Assembly (NCBI GenBank): GCA_903866915.1
Contig: CAIPPO010000115.1
Location: forward strand, 1-52,023
Source of the DNA: an uncultured Mucilaginibacter sp.
GTDB lineage: Bacteria; Bacteroidota; Bacteroidia; Sphingobacteriales; Sphingobacteriaceae
Length of the DNA stretch: 52,023 nt
Direction of reading: 5' to 3'
Part shown: piece by piece, positions 15,988-25,036 of the stretch
Layout: every line of letters begins with the position of its first letter
Numbering within the stretch: position 1 is the stretch's first letter
Notes under the pieces: generated by a model
Seen by the model: the letters and a program-made list of their open reading frames with translations, nothing else
Told to the model about the DNA's origin: nothing
The model's database searches: none
Position numbers and translations under genes: made by a program

Positions 15988-16782
15988 TTGAAACTTAGTT
16001 TTTATAAATACCAGGGCGCAGGCAATGATTTTATCATGGTAGATAATCGCGAAAATGCTGTAAATCACCAGAATACACAACTTATTGCCCGCTTATGTGA
16101 CCGCAGGTTTGGCATAGGTGGCGATGGGATCATGTTTTTACAGAACAAACCTGGTTTCGATTTTGAGATGGTTTATTATAATGCCGACGGGCAGCCCAGC
16201 AGTATGTGCGGCAATGGCGGGCGCTGTATTGTAGCGTTTGCCAAATTTTTGGGAATTATTGACACAGAAGCGAATTTTTTGGCAGTCGACGGGCCGCATC
16301 ATGCCAAAATTTCAGCCCCGGGCGATTGGGTGAGTTTACAAATGATCGACGTGGACGAAATCGGTAGCGATGGAGAAGCCTATGTTTTAAATACCGGTTC
16401 GCCCCACTATGTTCAATTGGTTAGCGGTCTGAAAGAAAAAGACGTTTACCACGATGGCTATGTCATCCGAAATAATGCTACCTACAAGCAACATGGCATC
16501 AATATTAATTTTGTTGAACCTTTGGATCAGGGTTACTTTGTACGTACCTACGAACGTGGTGTCGAAGACGAAACTTATGCCTGTGGTACCGGTGTTACGG
16601 CGGTTGCCTTAGCTATGGCCAAACATTTTGGACAAAGTGGAAAGATTGAAACACCGGTAAAAGTATTGGGCGGTGATCTGAATATTCGCTTCGAGACTAT
16701 GGATGGGCTGCATTTTACCAATATATTTTTGGAAGGGCCGGCGGTGCAAGTTTTCGAAGGGGATGTTAATCTGGGAGACTAA
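15988..16782 (+). CDS. dapF: Diaminopimelate epimerase
   Basis: This 264-residue cytoplasmic enzyme converts LL- to meso-diaminopimelate for lysine and peptidoglycan synthesis. Both catalytic cysteines are present: Cys74 in MCGNGGRC and Cys199 in ACGTGVTA. The N-terminus (KLSFYKYQGAGNDFIMVDN) aligns with the family start only if TTG at 15988 is used, so this is a non-ATG start. Other pathway genes are not adjacent. The 3' end is followed by a weak hairpin with a run of eight or nine T (16786-16807), which may end transcription. Confidence 0.95.
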   Translation: MKLSFYKYQGAGNDFIMVDNRENAVNHQNTQLIARLCDRRFGIGGDGIMFLQNKPGFDFEMVYYNADGQPSSMCGNGGRCIVAFAKFLGIIDTEANFLAVDGPHHAKISAPGDWVSLQMIDVDEIGSDGEAYVLNTGSPHYVQLVSGLKEKDVYHDGYVIRNNATYKQHGININFVEPLDQGYFVRTYERGVEDETYACGTGVTAVALAMAKHFGQSGKIETPVKVLGGDLNIRFETMDGLHFTNIFLEGPAVQVFEGDVNLGD

Positions 16783-16856
16783 TTCGGATCGAGCTGATCT
16801 TTTTTTTACAATATCTCCTTACAGAATACCTTATCTTTATCTAAATCCTTTCTATA

Positions 16857-17486
16857 GTGAATAAGATCAAATTCTTTCTTTTCGTTGTTGCTGCATTTGT
16901 TTTTTCAATTTCCAACGCACAGCAAGTAAGGCCAAAATTTAAAAAATTGCTTTATATTCCATATGCCATTTTTTTATCGGGGAAAAACACTATTCATTTC
17001 ATCAATGACCGTTTGGAAGTTGACGAAAATGGTATGGGGCACTAAACAATAACTTATTACACGCGCCCGCATCATACTTATGATACAACTTATCAACTCC
17101 CGGATACATTGATAGGAAAACTTAATAAGATTTTTAACAGTAAAAGCAATCTTGAATCTTACAGAATATCTGATAAACAGCCCAACGGTTTCGCTTATAA
17201 GGGACAATTAATATTTATCAGCTTTATCGACCCTAAAGGTAAAATTCATAACTATATCGACGCCTGGCCTTATATGAGTAATGAGTTTAATACTGTTTTA
17301 AAAGCTGCTATTCATCGTGCAAGGATTACTACAGAAAAAGAATTTGTTTTTGATGATAAAGTACTTCTTAGCCAGATCATAAATGCCCAGGAGGCCTGCA
17401 ACTACTGTGAAAAAATCGGCGAGCCTTCCAAAGAACCGCCAACGGTTCAGCATCTGCAGGTCGCCGACCCCGGCGTTAAACATTAA
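16857..17486 (+). pseudogene. Secreted protein gene interrupted by an in-frame stop codon
   Basis: From a GTG at 16857 the frame encodes a signal peptide (MNKIKFFLFVVAAFVFSISNAQQ) and runs to TAA at 17043-17045. The same frame stays open directly after that stop (TITYYTRPHHTYDTTYQLPD...) to a TAA at 17484-17486, with no frameshift needed. Without the stop the product would be 209 residues, exported, ending with a CNYCEKIGEP (CxxC) segment. The part after the stop has an ATG at 17109 but would lack the signal peptide. The simplest reading is a recent nonsense mutation or a base error. I do not recognise the family. Confidence 0.6.
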
Positions 17487-17594
17487 TACTACTGTTAACA
17501 ATTATTTAACGCAAAACTCTTTTTATTACTGAGAAAACTGCTTAGGTTTGAATTTTTTCTTCATCGTAATTTCTCTTTATTTTTTCTATAAAGG

Positions 17595-20492
17595 ATGTTA
17601 CGCGTCGATAGTTCAAAACCATGTCAGGTTATTTATGCCGTTTGCCGGCATGAATATCTCGGTTTTTTGATTGAGCCGCACATTGTTCAGCTTAATCCCA
17701 ACGGCGAATTTTCCCTTACCTACCAGCGAATTTTTTCGAATACAGCCAAAGAATTCAATCAGTTTTTGGATGAAACCGATTTTAAACTGATCAAATATTT
17801 AGAGGAAATTGAACAGGGTAACATCATTAAACGTTATTACAAAAAGCCCATCCGCCCATTTGAGTTTTTCGGGAAGGTGTTCAACGATCAGTTGTTCGAG
17901 GCTATCCGGCCTAAAATTGAAAAGCGCATGGCCGAAGCGTTGCTTCTGTTGAACCAAAAGCAGGTTTATGCCATGAGCAAGGAGGGCTATCCTGCTGAAC
18001 GCCGCCTACAAATAGCAACCGAGCCTGCATCTGTACTGTTCCATTTCAGGCGGGATGAAACAGAGATCAGGTATTTCCCGACCATCAAATATCAGGGAAT
18101 GCGCATCGAGTTCATGTTCAAAAATGCCGAAATCATTTGCAACCAACCCGCCTGGATGTTGCTGGATGATACGCTATACTATTTTGATAAGGAAATTGAA
18201 GGTAAAAAACTGGTCCCTTTTTTGAATAAAAGGTATATCGCAATCCCAAGGTCGTCTGAACTTCCTTATTTCGAAAAATTTGTTGCGCCGCTGATCGAAA
18301 AGCATAAGGTTTATGCCGAGGGTTTTACCATCAACACCGAAAAATACGAGGCTGCACCCATTTTGAAGCCAATCTATGTTGAAGGGGGCACATCGCAACT
18401 GCAATTGTGTTTCCGCTATGCAGGGTATATTTTCCCTTACGGCGACGGCCGAAACGTGTCGGTAAGGATGGAACAAAATGGCGATAATTTTCTATTTCAC
18501 CGCATCAAACGCTCGGTGACCTGGGAAAAAGGCAAACTGCTTTTGTTGGAGGAGTTAGGCCTGCAGGTAGTTTCCAGTCTTTTTCAAAACCTTGAAGTGG
18601 CACATGCTGAACTGGATGATGCAGATCGCTCGTTATCGATTTTCGAATGGCTTAACCAGCATCATGAAGAGCTGATTGCGGCCGGATTCGAAATAGAGCA
18701 ACCGCAGGGACAAAAGAAATACCATTTTGGCAGCAGCAAGATCGATGTGGAAGTTCGAGAAAATAACGACTGGTTTGATATCTATGCCGTGGTTTATTTC
18801 GGGCCTTATAAGATCCCGTTTATTCAGCTAAAAAATCATATCCTGAACCATAAAAAGGAATTCACCTTACCTAATGGCGAAATAGCCGTGATACCCGAAA
18901 AATGGTTTTCGCAATATGGTAACCTGCTGCACTTTTCGGAAGGTAATCAGGAAATAAGGTTGCGCAGGCATCATATCGGCCTGGTAAATGAGCTAGCTGA
19001 AGGCGAGCTGGCTGGTGTAACGATGAGCCGGAAACTCCAAAAATTAAGTGAATTTGAAGACGTTGGCGACATTGCCCTTCCCCATCATTTTAAAGGACAT
19101 CTCAGGCCTTACCAAAAAGCAGGCTTCAACTGGTTTCACTTTTTACAGCAATATCATTTTGGTGGATGCCTGGCCGATGATATGGGTTTAGGGAAAACAA
19201 TCCAAACGCTGGCCCTGCTGCAAAAACATAAAGAAGAAATAGAGGCGACTAACAGTAGATGTACTTCGCTCATTATCATGCCTACCTCGTTGATTTACAA
19301 CTGGCTGAATGAGGCGAAAAGGTTTACCCCAAAGCTGCGTATCATGGTGCATACAGGTACTTTCAGGTATAAATCGCCGGAAGTTTTTGCCAATTACGAC
19401 GTGGTGATTACCACGTACGGGATCACCAGAATAGATATCGACCTGCTGAAAGACTATTTTTTCGAATATATCATCCTGGACGAAAGTCAGAATATCAAAA
19501 ACCCATCCTCAAAATCGTACCAGGCGGTTAAACAATTAAAATCGCGTTATAAGCTTATCCTGAGCGGCACCCCGGTCGAGAATTCTGTGAATGACCTTTG
19601 GACTCAAATGTCGTTCATCAATCCGGGCTTACTCGGTAGTCAGCAATTCTTTTTGAATGAGTTTGTAACGCCGATAGAAAAGAAAAAAGATGAGGAAAAA
19701 GCAAAACGCCTGCAGGCACTGATTAAACCTTTTGTGCTGCGCCGTACCAAAGAGCAGGTGGCCACCGAACTGCCGCCAAAAACCGAAAACATGTTTTACT
19801 GCAAAATGAGCGATGAACAGGCCACTGTTTACGAAAAGGTAAAATCTGAATACCGTAACGAGCTTTTACGCAGCATTGAAGATGGCACCTATGCTCAGGC
19901 ACAAATGCAGGTTTTGCAGGGGTTGATTAAGCTGCGGCAAATAGCCAACCATCCGGCAATGATCGATGAGCAATACGAAGGTGATTCAGGTAAGTTTGAG
20001 AATGTGGTTCATACCCTGGCCAACGTATTGGAAGGCGGACATAAAGTTCTTATTTTCTCCCAATTTGTAAAGCAGCTTAACATATACCGCGATCATTTCA
20101 ACCGCGAAGGTATCCCTTATGTTTACCTCGACGGAAGTACTCAAAACAGGGGCGATGTAGTCAAAAAATTTCAGGAGGATGAAAAGACCCGGGTGTTCCT
20201 CATCTCGATCAAAGCGGGTGGCGTGGGGCTCAACCTGACCGAAGCCGATTATGTATTTATCCTCGACCCCTGGTGGAATCCGGCTGTCGAACAGCAGGCT
20301 ATTGACCGTACCCACCGCATCGGACAAACCAAAAATGTGTTCATTTATAAGTTTATCACAAAGGATACGGTTGAAGAAAAGATAGTGGCCCTGCAGCAGC
20401 GCAAGCTCAAGGTGGCGCAATCGCTCATAACAACCGAGGAAAGTTTTATCAAATCGCTTTCGGCGGAGGATATCCGGGAGATTTTGAAGTAG
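17595..20492 (+). CDS. SNF2-family DEAD/DEAH helicase (RapA/HepA-like)
   Basis: This 965-residue ATP-dependent DNA translocase has a long N-terminal region (1-500) that is mixed alpha/beta and lacks a recognisable zinc motif. The SNF2 core starts near residue 505 (LRPYQKAGFNWFHFLQQYHFGG). Walker A is ADDMGLGKTIQ (about 525-535), the Walker B box is DESQ (about 629), motif III is LSGTPVENS, and the C-terminal helicase motifs are SIKAGGVGLNLTEADYV and DRTHRIGQTK. Bacterial SNF2 proteins remodel protein-DNA or transcription complexes; the partner is unknown. A TAGGTTTG box at 17543-17550 may serve as its -7 element. Confidence 0.93.
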   Translation: MLRVDSSKPCQVIYAVCRHEYLGFLIEPHIVQLNPNGEFSLTYQRIFSNTAKEFNQFLDETDFKLIKYLEEIEQGNIIKRYYKKPIRPFEFFGKVFNDQLFEAIRPKIEKRMAEALLLLNQKQVYAMSKEGYPAERRLQIATEPASVLFHFRRDETEIRYFPTIKYQGMRIEFMFKNAEIICNQPAWMLLDDTLYYFDKEIEGKKLVPFLNKRYIAIPRSSELPYFEKFVAPLIEKHKVYAEGFTINTEKYEAAPILKPIYVEGGTSQLQLCFRYAGYIFPYGDGRNVSVRMEQNGDNFLFHRIKRSVTWEKGKLLLLEELGLQVVSSLFQNLEVAHAELDDADRSLSIFEWLNQHHEELIAAGFEIEQPQGQKKYHFGSSKIDVEVRENNDWFDIYAVVYFGPYKIPFIQLKNHILNHKKEFTLPNGEIAVIPEKWFSQYGNLLHFSEGNQEIRLRRHHIGLVNELAEGELAGVTMSRKLQKLSEFEDVGDIALPHHFKGHLRPYQKAGFNWFHFLQQYHFGGCLADDMGLGKTIQTLALLQKHKEEIEATNSRCTSLIIMPTSLIYNWLNEAKRFTPKLRIMVHTGTFRYKSPEVFANYDVVITTYGITRIDIDLLKDYFFEYIILDESQNIKNPSSKSYQAVKQLKSRYKLILSGTPVENSVNDLWTQMSFINPGLLGSQQFFLNEFVTPIEKKKDEEKAKRLQALIKPFVLRRTKEQVATELPPKTENMFYCKMSDEQATVYEKVKSEYRNELLRSIEDGTYAQAQMQVLQGLIKLRQIANHPAMIDEQYEGDSGKFENVVHTLANVLEGGHKVLIFSQFVKQLNIYRDHFNREGIPYVYLDGSTQNRGDVVKKFQEDEKTRVFLISIKAGGVGLNLTEADYVFILDPWWNPAVEQQAIDRTHRIGQTKNVFIYKFITKDTVEEKIVALQQRKLKVAQSLITTEESFIKSLSAEDIREILK

Positions 20493-20665
20493 GAGTCCGG
20501 AAGTCTGTGGAAGTCGAAAAGTTCGGAGCAACTTTATGGCAATGTTTTACCTGCTTGTCAAATTTTCGTAATACTTTTTTTCACTGATCGGCGGTTCAAT
20601 AGAATTATCATGATATTCGTCTCTTCATCCCGGGGCGCCATTATTTCAAATTAAACATAGAAAAC

Positions 20666-21511
20666 ATGAAAAAATTAGTATTTATTGCCTTTTTAGCACT
20701 TGGCACATTTTCAGCCTTTTCACAAAGCAAAATGGCCTGTTGTGCAAAACCATCATCTACGCAGCAGTTTGCTATGCTGGCATCCGACAAAAAATTTGTG
20801 ATGGCGCATGCCAACCCGAGGACTTATCATTTTCAGAGCAGTATCGGTAAAGCTGTCACTTATAAATTGGCTGATGGCAGCAACGCCAATGCCTTTGTAC
20901 TGATGGCAAAAAAGCCTACCAAAAACTGGCTTTTTGTGATCCATGAGTGGTGGGGCCTGAATGATTTTGTAAAACACGAGTCGGAAAAACTCTACAATGA
21001 TTTGGGCGATGTTAACGTACTAGACCTCGACCTGTATGATGGCAAAGTCGCCACTACCCGCGAAGATGCAGGAAAGTTTATGCAGGCTGTTAAAGAGGAC
21101 AGGGCAGTTGGCATCATAAAAGGAGCAATTGCTTACGTTGGTCCAAAAGCGCATATCGCAACTATCGGCTGGTGTTTTGGCGGCGGCTGGAGCTTGCAAA
21201 CAGCACTGCTTACCGGCAAACAAAGTGTTGCTACTGTAATGTATTATGGTATGCCCGAGCAGGATGTAAACAAACTTAAAACTTTGCATAGCGATGTGCT
21301 GGGCAATTTTGCCAACAAAGACGGCTGGATTAACCCGAAAGTGGTAGCAAAATTTGCCGGCGATATGAAAGCAGCTGGTAAAAAATTATACCTCCACCAG
21401 TACGATGCTGACCATGGTTTTGCTAACCCCAGTAACCCCATTTACGATAGTTCGGCTACTAAGGATGCCTATGATAATACCCTCGCGTTCCTGAAACCGA
21501 GATTGAAATAG
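20666..21511 (+). CDS. Exported dienelactone hydrolase family protein
   Basis: This 281-residue alpha/beta hydrolase has a signal peptide (MKKLVFIAFLALGTFSAFSQ) and a short Cys pair (MACCAKP) just after it. The DLH fold is shown by VIHEWWGLNDFVKHE (about 91-105, with the family Glu), the nucleophile elbow GWCFGGGWS with Cys170, and the late histidine in DADHGFANPS (about 248-257). The family hydrolyses small cyclic or other esters; the true substrate is unknown. The gene appears monocistronic, with an inverted repeat right after the stop codon. Confidence 0.9.
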   Translation: MKKLVFIAFLALGTFSAFSQSKMACCAKPSSTQQFAMLASDKKFVMAHANPRTYHFQSSIGKAVTYKLADGSNANAFVLMAKKPTKNWLFVIHEWWGLNDFVKHESEKLYNDLGDVNVLDLDLYDGKVATTREDAGKFMQAVKEDRAVGIIKGAIAYVGPKAHIATIGWCFGGGWSLQTALLTGKQSVATVMYYGMPEQDVNKLKTLHSDVLGNFANKDGWINPKVVAKFAGDMKAAGKKLYLHQYDADHGFANPSNPIYDSSATKDAYDNTLAFLKPRLK

Positions 21512-21516
21512 GGCAG

Positions 21517-21588
21517 GGTTGATGGTTCATAGATGATAGGCGTTTAAGTATTCGCCAATTTTCTGTTAGTATCTATGAACCATCAACC
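21517..21588. repeat. Perfect 18-bp inverted repeat with 36-base loop
   Basis: GGTTGATGGTTCATAGAT at 21517-21534 is the exact reverse complement of 21571-21588. The loop holds a nested GGCG/CGCC pair. It begins 5 bases after the dienelactone hydrolase stop codon and ends 17 bases before the next gene. It may act as a terminator-like hairpin or be a dispersed repeat; there is no U-run. Confidence 0.75.
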
Positions 21589-21605
21589 ATCAACATTTCG
21601 TAACA

Positions 21606-22595
21606 TTGCAGAAATTTTGTCTGTTGACCGCTGCTGCAAAAAAACTGCTATCGTATTCGCTAAAAGCTGCCATCATCATTTTAGCGTTCGTGATCATTTA
21701 CCGCCGGGTAAATAACAACGAGAATTTAAGGCAATTTGAAAAGCTGATCGCTGCAATCAACCATAAACGCGCTATAATCGTAATGACCTGCGTAGTACTG
21801 CTGATGCTGGTCAACTGGTTCACAGAAGCGATCAAATGGAAATACATTACCCGCGAACTTAGTAACATCAGTAACTGGCAAGCCATTGAGGCAGTTTTTT
21901 GCGGACTTACCTGGGCAGTTTTTACCCCTAATCGTATTGGGGAATATGGCGGAAGAGTAATGTTTTTACCTGGCCGCAAACGTATTCACGGCGTGTTTGC
22001 CATGGCAGTTGGATCTTTCGGACAAAATATCATCACCAATACGCTTGGACTTATCGCGCTCATCTGGTTCATGTTTACCTACCTGCAGCTCAATATTGTC
22101 ATTTCTTTATCGCTTTCGCTGGCAGCTACCAGCTTTATTGTATTGCTGCTGATATTTTACTTTAACATCGGATGGCTGGTTACGCTGCTTAACCGTATCA
22201 AATTCCTCAAAAAATACAACCGTTTTTTCGATATTCTCGACCGTTACCACACCCATGAATTACTTAATATCATGGGGTTTTGCCTGACTCGTTTTTTTGT
22301 ATTTTCTTTTCAGTACTACCTGGTTATACATTTGCTGATGCCCGAAGTGCCAGTCTTCCCCATGATGATGATGGTGTTTATTTTGTTCTTCATCCAATCG
22401 GCATTACCCTCGCTCGACCTGTTTGATATCGTAGTGCGCAATTACACGGCTACCGCATTTTTCGTTTATATTACTACCCAAAACCTGGCTGTTATGGCAG
22501 CAGTTTCGTCGATCTGGTTTATAAACCTCATTGTTCCTGCTATCTTAGGCTCTGTATTTGTTTTAAAACTCCGATTTTTTGACCGCGCTAATTAG
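21606..22595 (+). CDS. Lysylphosphatidylglycerol synthase TM-type (UPF0104) membrane protein
   Basis: This 329-residue polytopic membrane protein resembles the flippase-like transmembrane domain of MprF/AglD. Marks are NWFTEAIKWKYI and the FCGLTWAVFTPNRIGEYGGRVMFLPGRKR run (about 97-125), matching the conserved PNRxGExGGR element of the family. The start is TTG at 21606 or the in-frame TTG at 21624; no ATG is available near the first helix. It overlaps the next gene, a GT2 glycosyltransferase, by 17 bp. The pairing suggests a role in moving or presenting a lipid or glycolipid; this is inference. Confidence 0.85.
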   Translation: MQKFCLLTAAAKKLLSYSLKAAIIILAFVIIYRRVNNNENLRQFEKLIAAINHKRAIIVMTCVVLLMLVNWFTEAIKWKYITRELSNISNWQAIEAVFCGLTWAVFTPNRIGEYGGRVMFLPGRKRIHGVFAMAVGSFGQNIITNTLGLIALIWFMFTYLQLNIVISLSLSLAATSFIVLLLIFYFNIGWLVTLLNRIKFLKKYNRFFDILDRYHTHELLNIMGFCLTRFFVFSFQYYLVIHLLMPEVPVFPMMMMVFILFFIQSALPSLDLFDIVVRNYTATAFFVYITTQNLAVMAAVSSIWFINLIVPAILGSVFVLKLRFFDRAN

Positions 22596-23709
22596 TATTC
22601 TTTCGCTATTGCTCACGGGCATATATCTGTTGCTGATAGTTTATTTTATCAGGGGATGGTCAAGTATCGTCCCTCCGGGTATCAGTGGTGCTAGCTTTAG
22701 TACCAGGGTTACAGTGCTGGTAGCAGCCCGCAATGAAGCAGAAAATATAAGTGCTACTATTGACGACATCCTTGCGCAGGACTACCCGAAAGAGCTTACA
22801 GAAATCATTATCGTAGATGATCATTCTACTGATCGTACAGCCGAAATAATACGAAGGTATGAAAAGCAGGGTGTCAGGTTATTACAAATGAATGAAGGCC
22901 AGCCACTTAATTCATACAAGAAAAAAGCTATCGCAATGGCTATTGGAAAGTCGACAGGTGAGCTGATGGTAGCCACTGATGCCGACTGCCGCATGGGCAA
23001 TAAATGGCTTTCTTCAGTGGTAGCATATTTTGAAGCGAATAACCTGGTTATGATTTCCTCTCCGGTGGCCTACTTCCAGGAAAAAAGCCTTTTTGAATTA
23101 ATGCAGACATTGGAGTTTGCCTACCTGATCGGTATTGGTGCTTCTTTTATCGGAAATGGCAGGGCGTCTACCTGTAATGGTGCCAACCTGGCCTACCGTA
23201 AAGATGTATTTTATGAGGTAGGGGGCTTTAGTGGAATCGATAACCTTGCGTCGGGCGATGACGAGTTACTGCTGCAAAAGATAGCCCTTCAATATCCCGG
23301 GCAGATCGGTTTCCTGAAGCAACGTGAGGCAATTGTGTACACGCATGCCAAACCAAACCTGCGTTCGTTCCTTAATCAACGGCGCCGTTGGGCATCCAAA
23401 TCAGTTCATTACAAAGACGTAAAAATAGTGGCGCTGGCAATAAGTATCTGGTTATTCAACTTGTCCTTACTGATTAACGCTGGCCTTGGTTTCCTGAATA
23501 TTTTCTATTTTAAACTTTTCCTTCTCCAGTTTTTATTGAAGTTTGTTTTTGAGTTAGCTTACCTGTTTCCAATCACCTCGTTTTTAAAAAGACAGGCTCT
23601 CGTGGCATTGCTGATCTTTATGATACCCATACACGTACTTTATTTTGTCTACATAGGCCTGATTGGCAATACGCGCAAATATGAGTGGAAAGGCAGGGTG
23701 GTACGTTAA
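22579..23709 (+). CDS. Family 2 glycosyltransferase, membrane-anchored
   Basis: This 376-residue protein has an N-terminal membrane helix, a GT-A domain (about 45-275) and two or three C-terminal helices. GT2 marks are VLVAARNEAENISATIDDIL, VDDHSTD, the DxD-like ATDADCRMG, the acceptor-site GDDELLLQK and the QRRRWASK motif of processive-type GT2 enzymes. It starts with TTG, overlapping the preceding flippase-like gene by 17 bp, so the two are translationally linked. The sugar and acceptor are unknown, but a cell-envelope glycolipid or polymer is likely from the context. Confidence 0.92.
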   Translation: MTALISILSLLLTGIYLLLIVYFIRGWSSIVPPGISGASFSTRVTVLVAARNEAENISATIDDILAQDYPKELTEIIIVDDHSTDRTAEIIRRYEKQGVRLLQMNEGQPLNSYKKKAIAMAIGKSTGELMVATDADCRMGNKWLSSVVAYFEANNLVMISSPVAYFQEKSLFELMQTLEFAYLIGIGASFIGNGRASTCNGANLAYRKDVFYEVGGFSGIDNLASGDDELLLQKIALQYPGQIGFLKQREAIVYTHAKPNLRSFLNQRRRWASKSVHYKDVKIVALAISIWLFNLSLLINAGLGFLNIFYFKLFLLQFLLKFVFELAYLFPITSFLKRQALVALLIFMIPIHVLYFVYIGLIGNTRKYEWKGRVVR

Positions 23710-23785
23710 GTAATAGTTTTGTTATTTAAACATTGCCTTTCCAGCTAAAATAAGCGATATTTAGCCGAACTGATCTAAAAATTAC

Positions 23786-24997
23786 TTGGCCGAGCAAACC
23801 CCATCGCAGCGAACCTGGCAAGAGTTCAAACGCAACAAAATAGCCTTTGCCGCATTGTTATTTATCGCTTTTTCGGTCCTTGTTGCCATTTTGGGTTACC
23901 TGGTAATGCCAGATTCAACACCCATGGCCAACAATATGACCATCCAGCTGGGAACCAAAAAACCTGGCTCAGTATTCAGCATGCTACGGATTCGCCGTAA
24001 TGCCCCGGTTGATACCCTGGGGTTTTTTACAAAAATGCTATTCGGGCAACCCGCCTTTTATAGAGATATCCCTATAGTCAGTTATCGGTTTATAAAAGAT
24101 TCTATTGCTGTCGATGAATACGTAGGCGACGAAGATAAACCTATTAAAACATCGTACAATTTGTTTGAAGTAGTTTATGGCGTTAAGCCGCTTTACGAGG
24201 GCAACCTGGCAACACTTACTACCTATTCGGGCAGGAAGCTAAACTTTCAGCTTATTGACAGTCAATACCAGGCTTTGCAAAATATCGTGAAAGCTCGCCA
24301 GGTCATCAAACGCAGATTTTGGCTGGGCACCGACTTATACGGACGCGACCTGCTCAGCCGGCTCATTCTGGGATCGCGAGTATCAATAGCTGTCGGTCTT
24401 GTTTCCGTCATAATCAGTTTGTTGCTGGGTATATTGGTTGGATCGATGGCCGGCTATTTCGGTGGCTGGATAGATGCTGCATTAAGCTGGGTAATGAATA
24501 TTTTATGGGCGCTGCCTGCGCTATTGCTAGTTATTGCCATTTCGTTTGCCTTGGGTAAGGGCTTGTGGCAAATCTTTATCGCCGTAGGGTTATCCATGTG
24601 GGTTGAAGTTGGACGGCTTGTCCGGGGCCAGGTTTTGGGCCTTAAACAAACTGAATTTGTGGAAGCCGCAAAAGCGATGGGATTTAATAATGCCCGCATC
24701 ATACGGCGTCATATCCTTCCCAACATCATCGGACCTATATTGGTGCTTGCATCGTCCAATTTTGCTGCCGCCATATTATTGGAAGCAGGCCTAAGTTTTC
24801 TGGGTTTTGGCGCGCAACCACCTATGCCCACCTGGGGTGGTATGATCAAGGAACATTACGGTTACATTATCATGAATGCGGCTTTTCTGGCAATTTTACC
24901 GGGTATTGCAATTATGTTAATGGTATACGCATTCAATTTAGTGACTGTAGGTTTGCGTGATGCTTTTGATATAAAATCACAAAGTACGCGCATTTAA
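23786..24997 (+). CDS. ABC transporter permease, DppC/OppC family, with enlarged N-terminal insert
   Basis: This 403-residue inner-membrane subunit of a peptide/nickel-type importer starts with TTG (MAEQTPSQRTWQEFKRNKIAFAALLFI). The permease core begins near residue 175 with FWLGTDLYGRDLLSRLILGSR. The EAA loop for ATPase contact is EFVEAAKAMGFNNARIIRRHILPN (about 290-313). Family members are usually near 300 residues; here about 100 extra soluble residues lie between the first helix and the core. No DppB, ATPase or binding-protein gene is adjacent, so the partners must be elsewhere. Confidence 0.9.
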   Translation: MAEQTPSQRTWQEFKRNKIAFAALLFIAFSVLVAILGYLVMPDSTPMANNMTIQLGTKKPGSVFSMLRIRRNAPVDTLGFFTKMLFGQPAFYRDIPIVSYRFIKDSIAVDEYVGDEDKPIKTSYNLFEVVYGVKPLYEGNLATLTTYSGRKLNFQLIDSQYQALQNIVKARQVIKRRFWLGTDLYGRDLLSRLILGSRVSIAVGLVSVIISLLLGILVGSMAGYFGGWIDAALSWVMNILWALPALLLVIAISFALGKGLWQIFIAVGLSMWVEVGRLVRGQVLGLKQTEFVEAAKAMGFNNARIIRRHILPNIIGPILVLASSNFAAAILLEAGLSFLGFGAQPPMPTWGGMIKEHYGYIIMNAAFLAILPGIAIMLMVYAFNLVTVGLRDAFDIKSQSTRI

Positions 24998-25036
24998 AAA
25001 AATTTATTCATTAATTTGGATATCTTCTTATTAGGA

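Noticed and set aside
16786..16807. Strong terminator after dapF
   Set aside because: The T-run is good but the GATC..GATC stem is only four or five pairs, so it is mentioned only as weak.
22579..22595. Frameshift or fusion between the UPF0104 gene and GT2
   Set aside because: The 17-bp overlap with a TTG start is a normal coupled arrangement; both proteins are full length.
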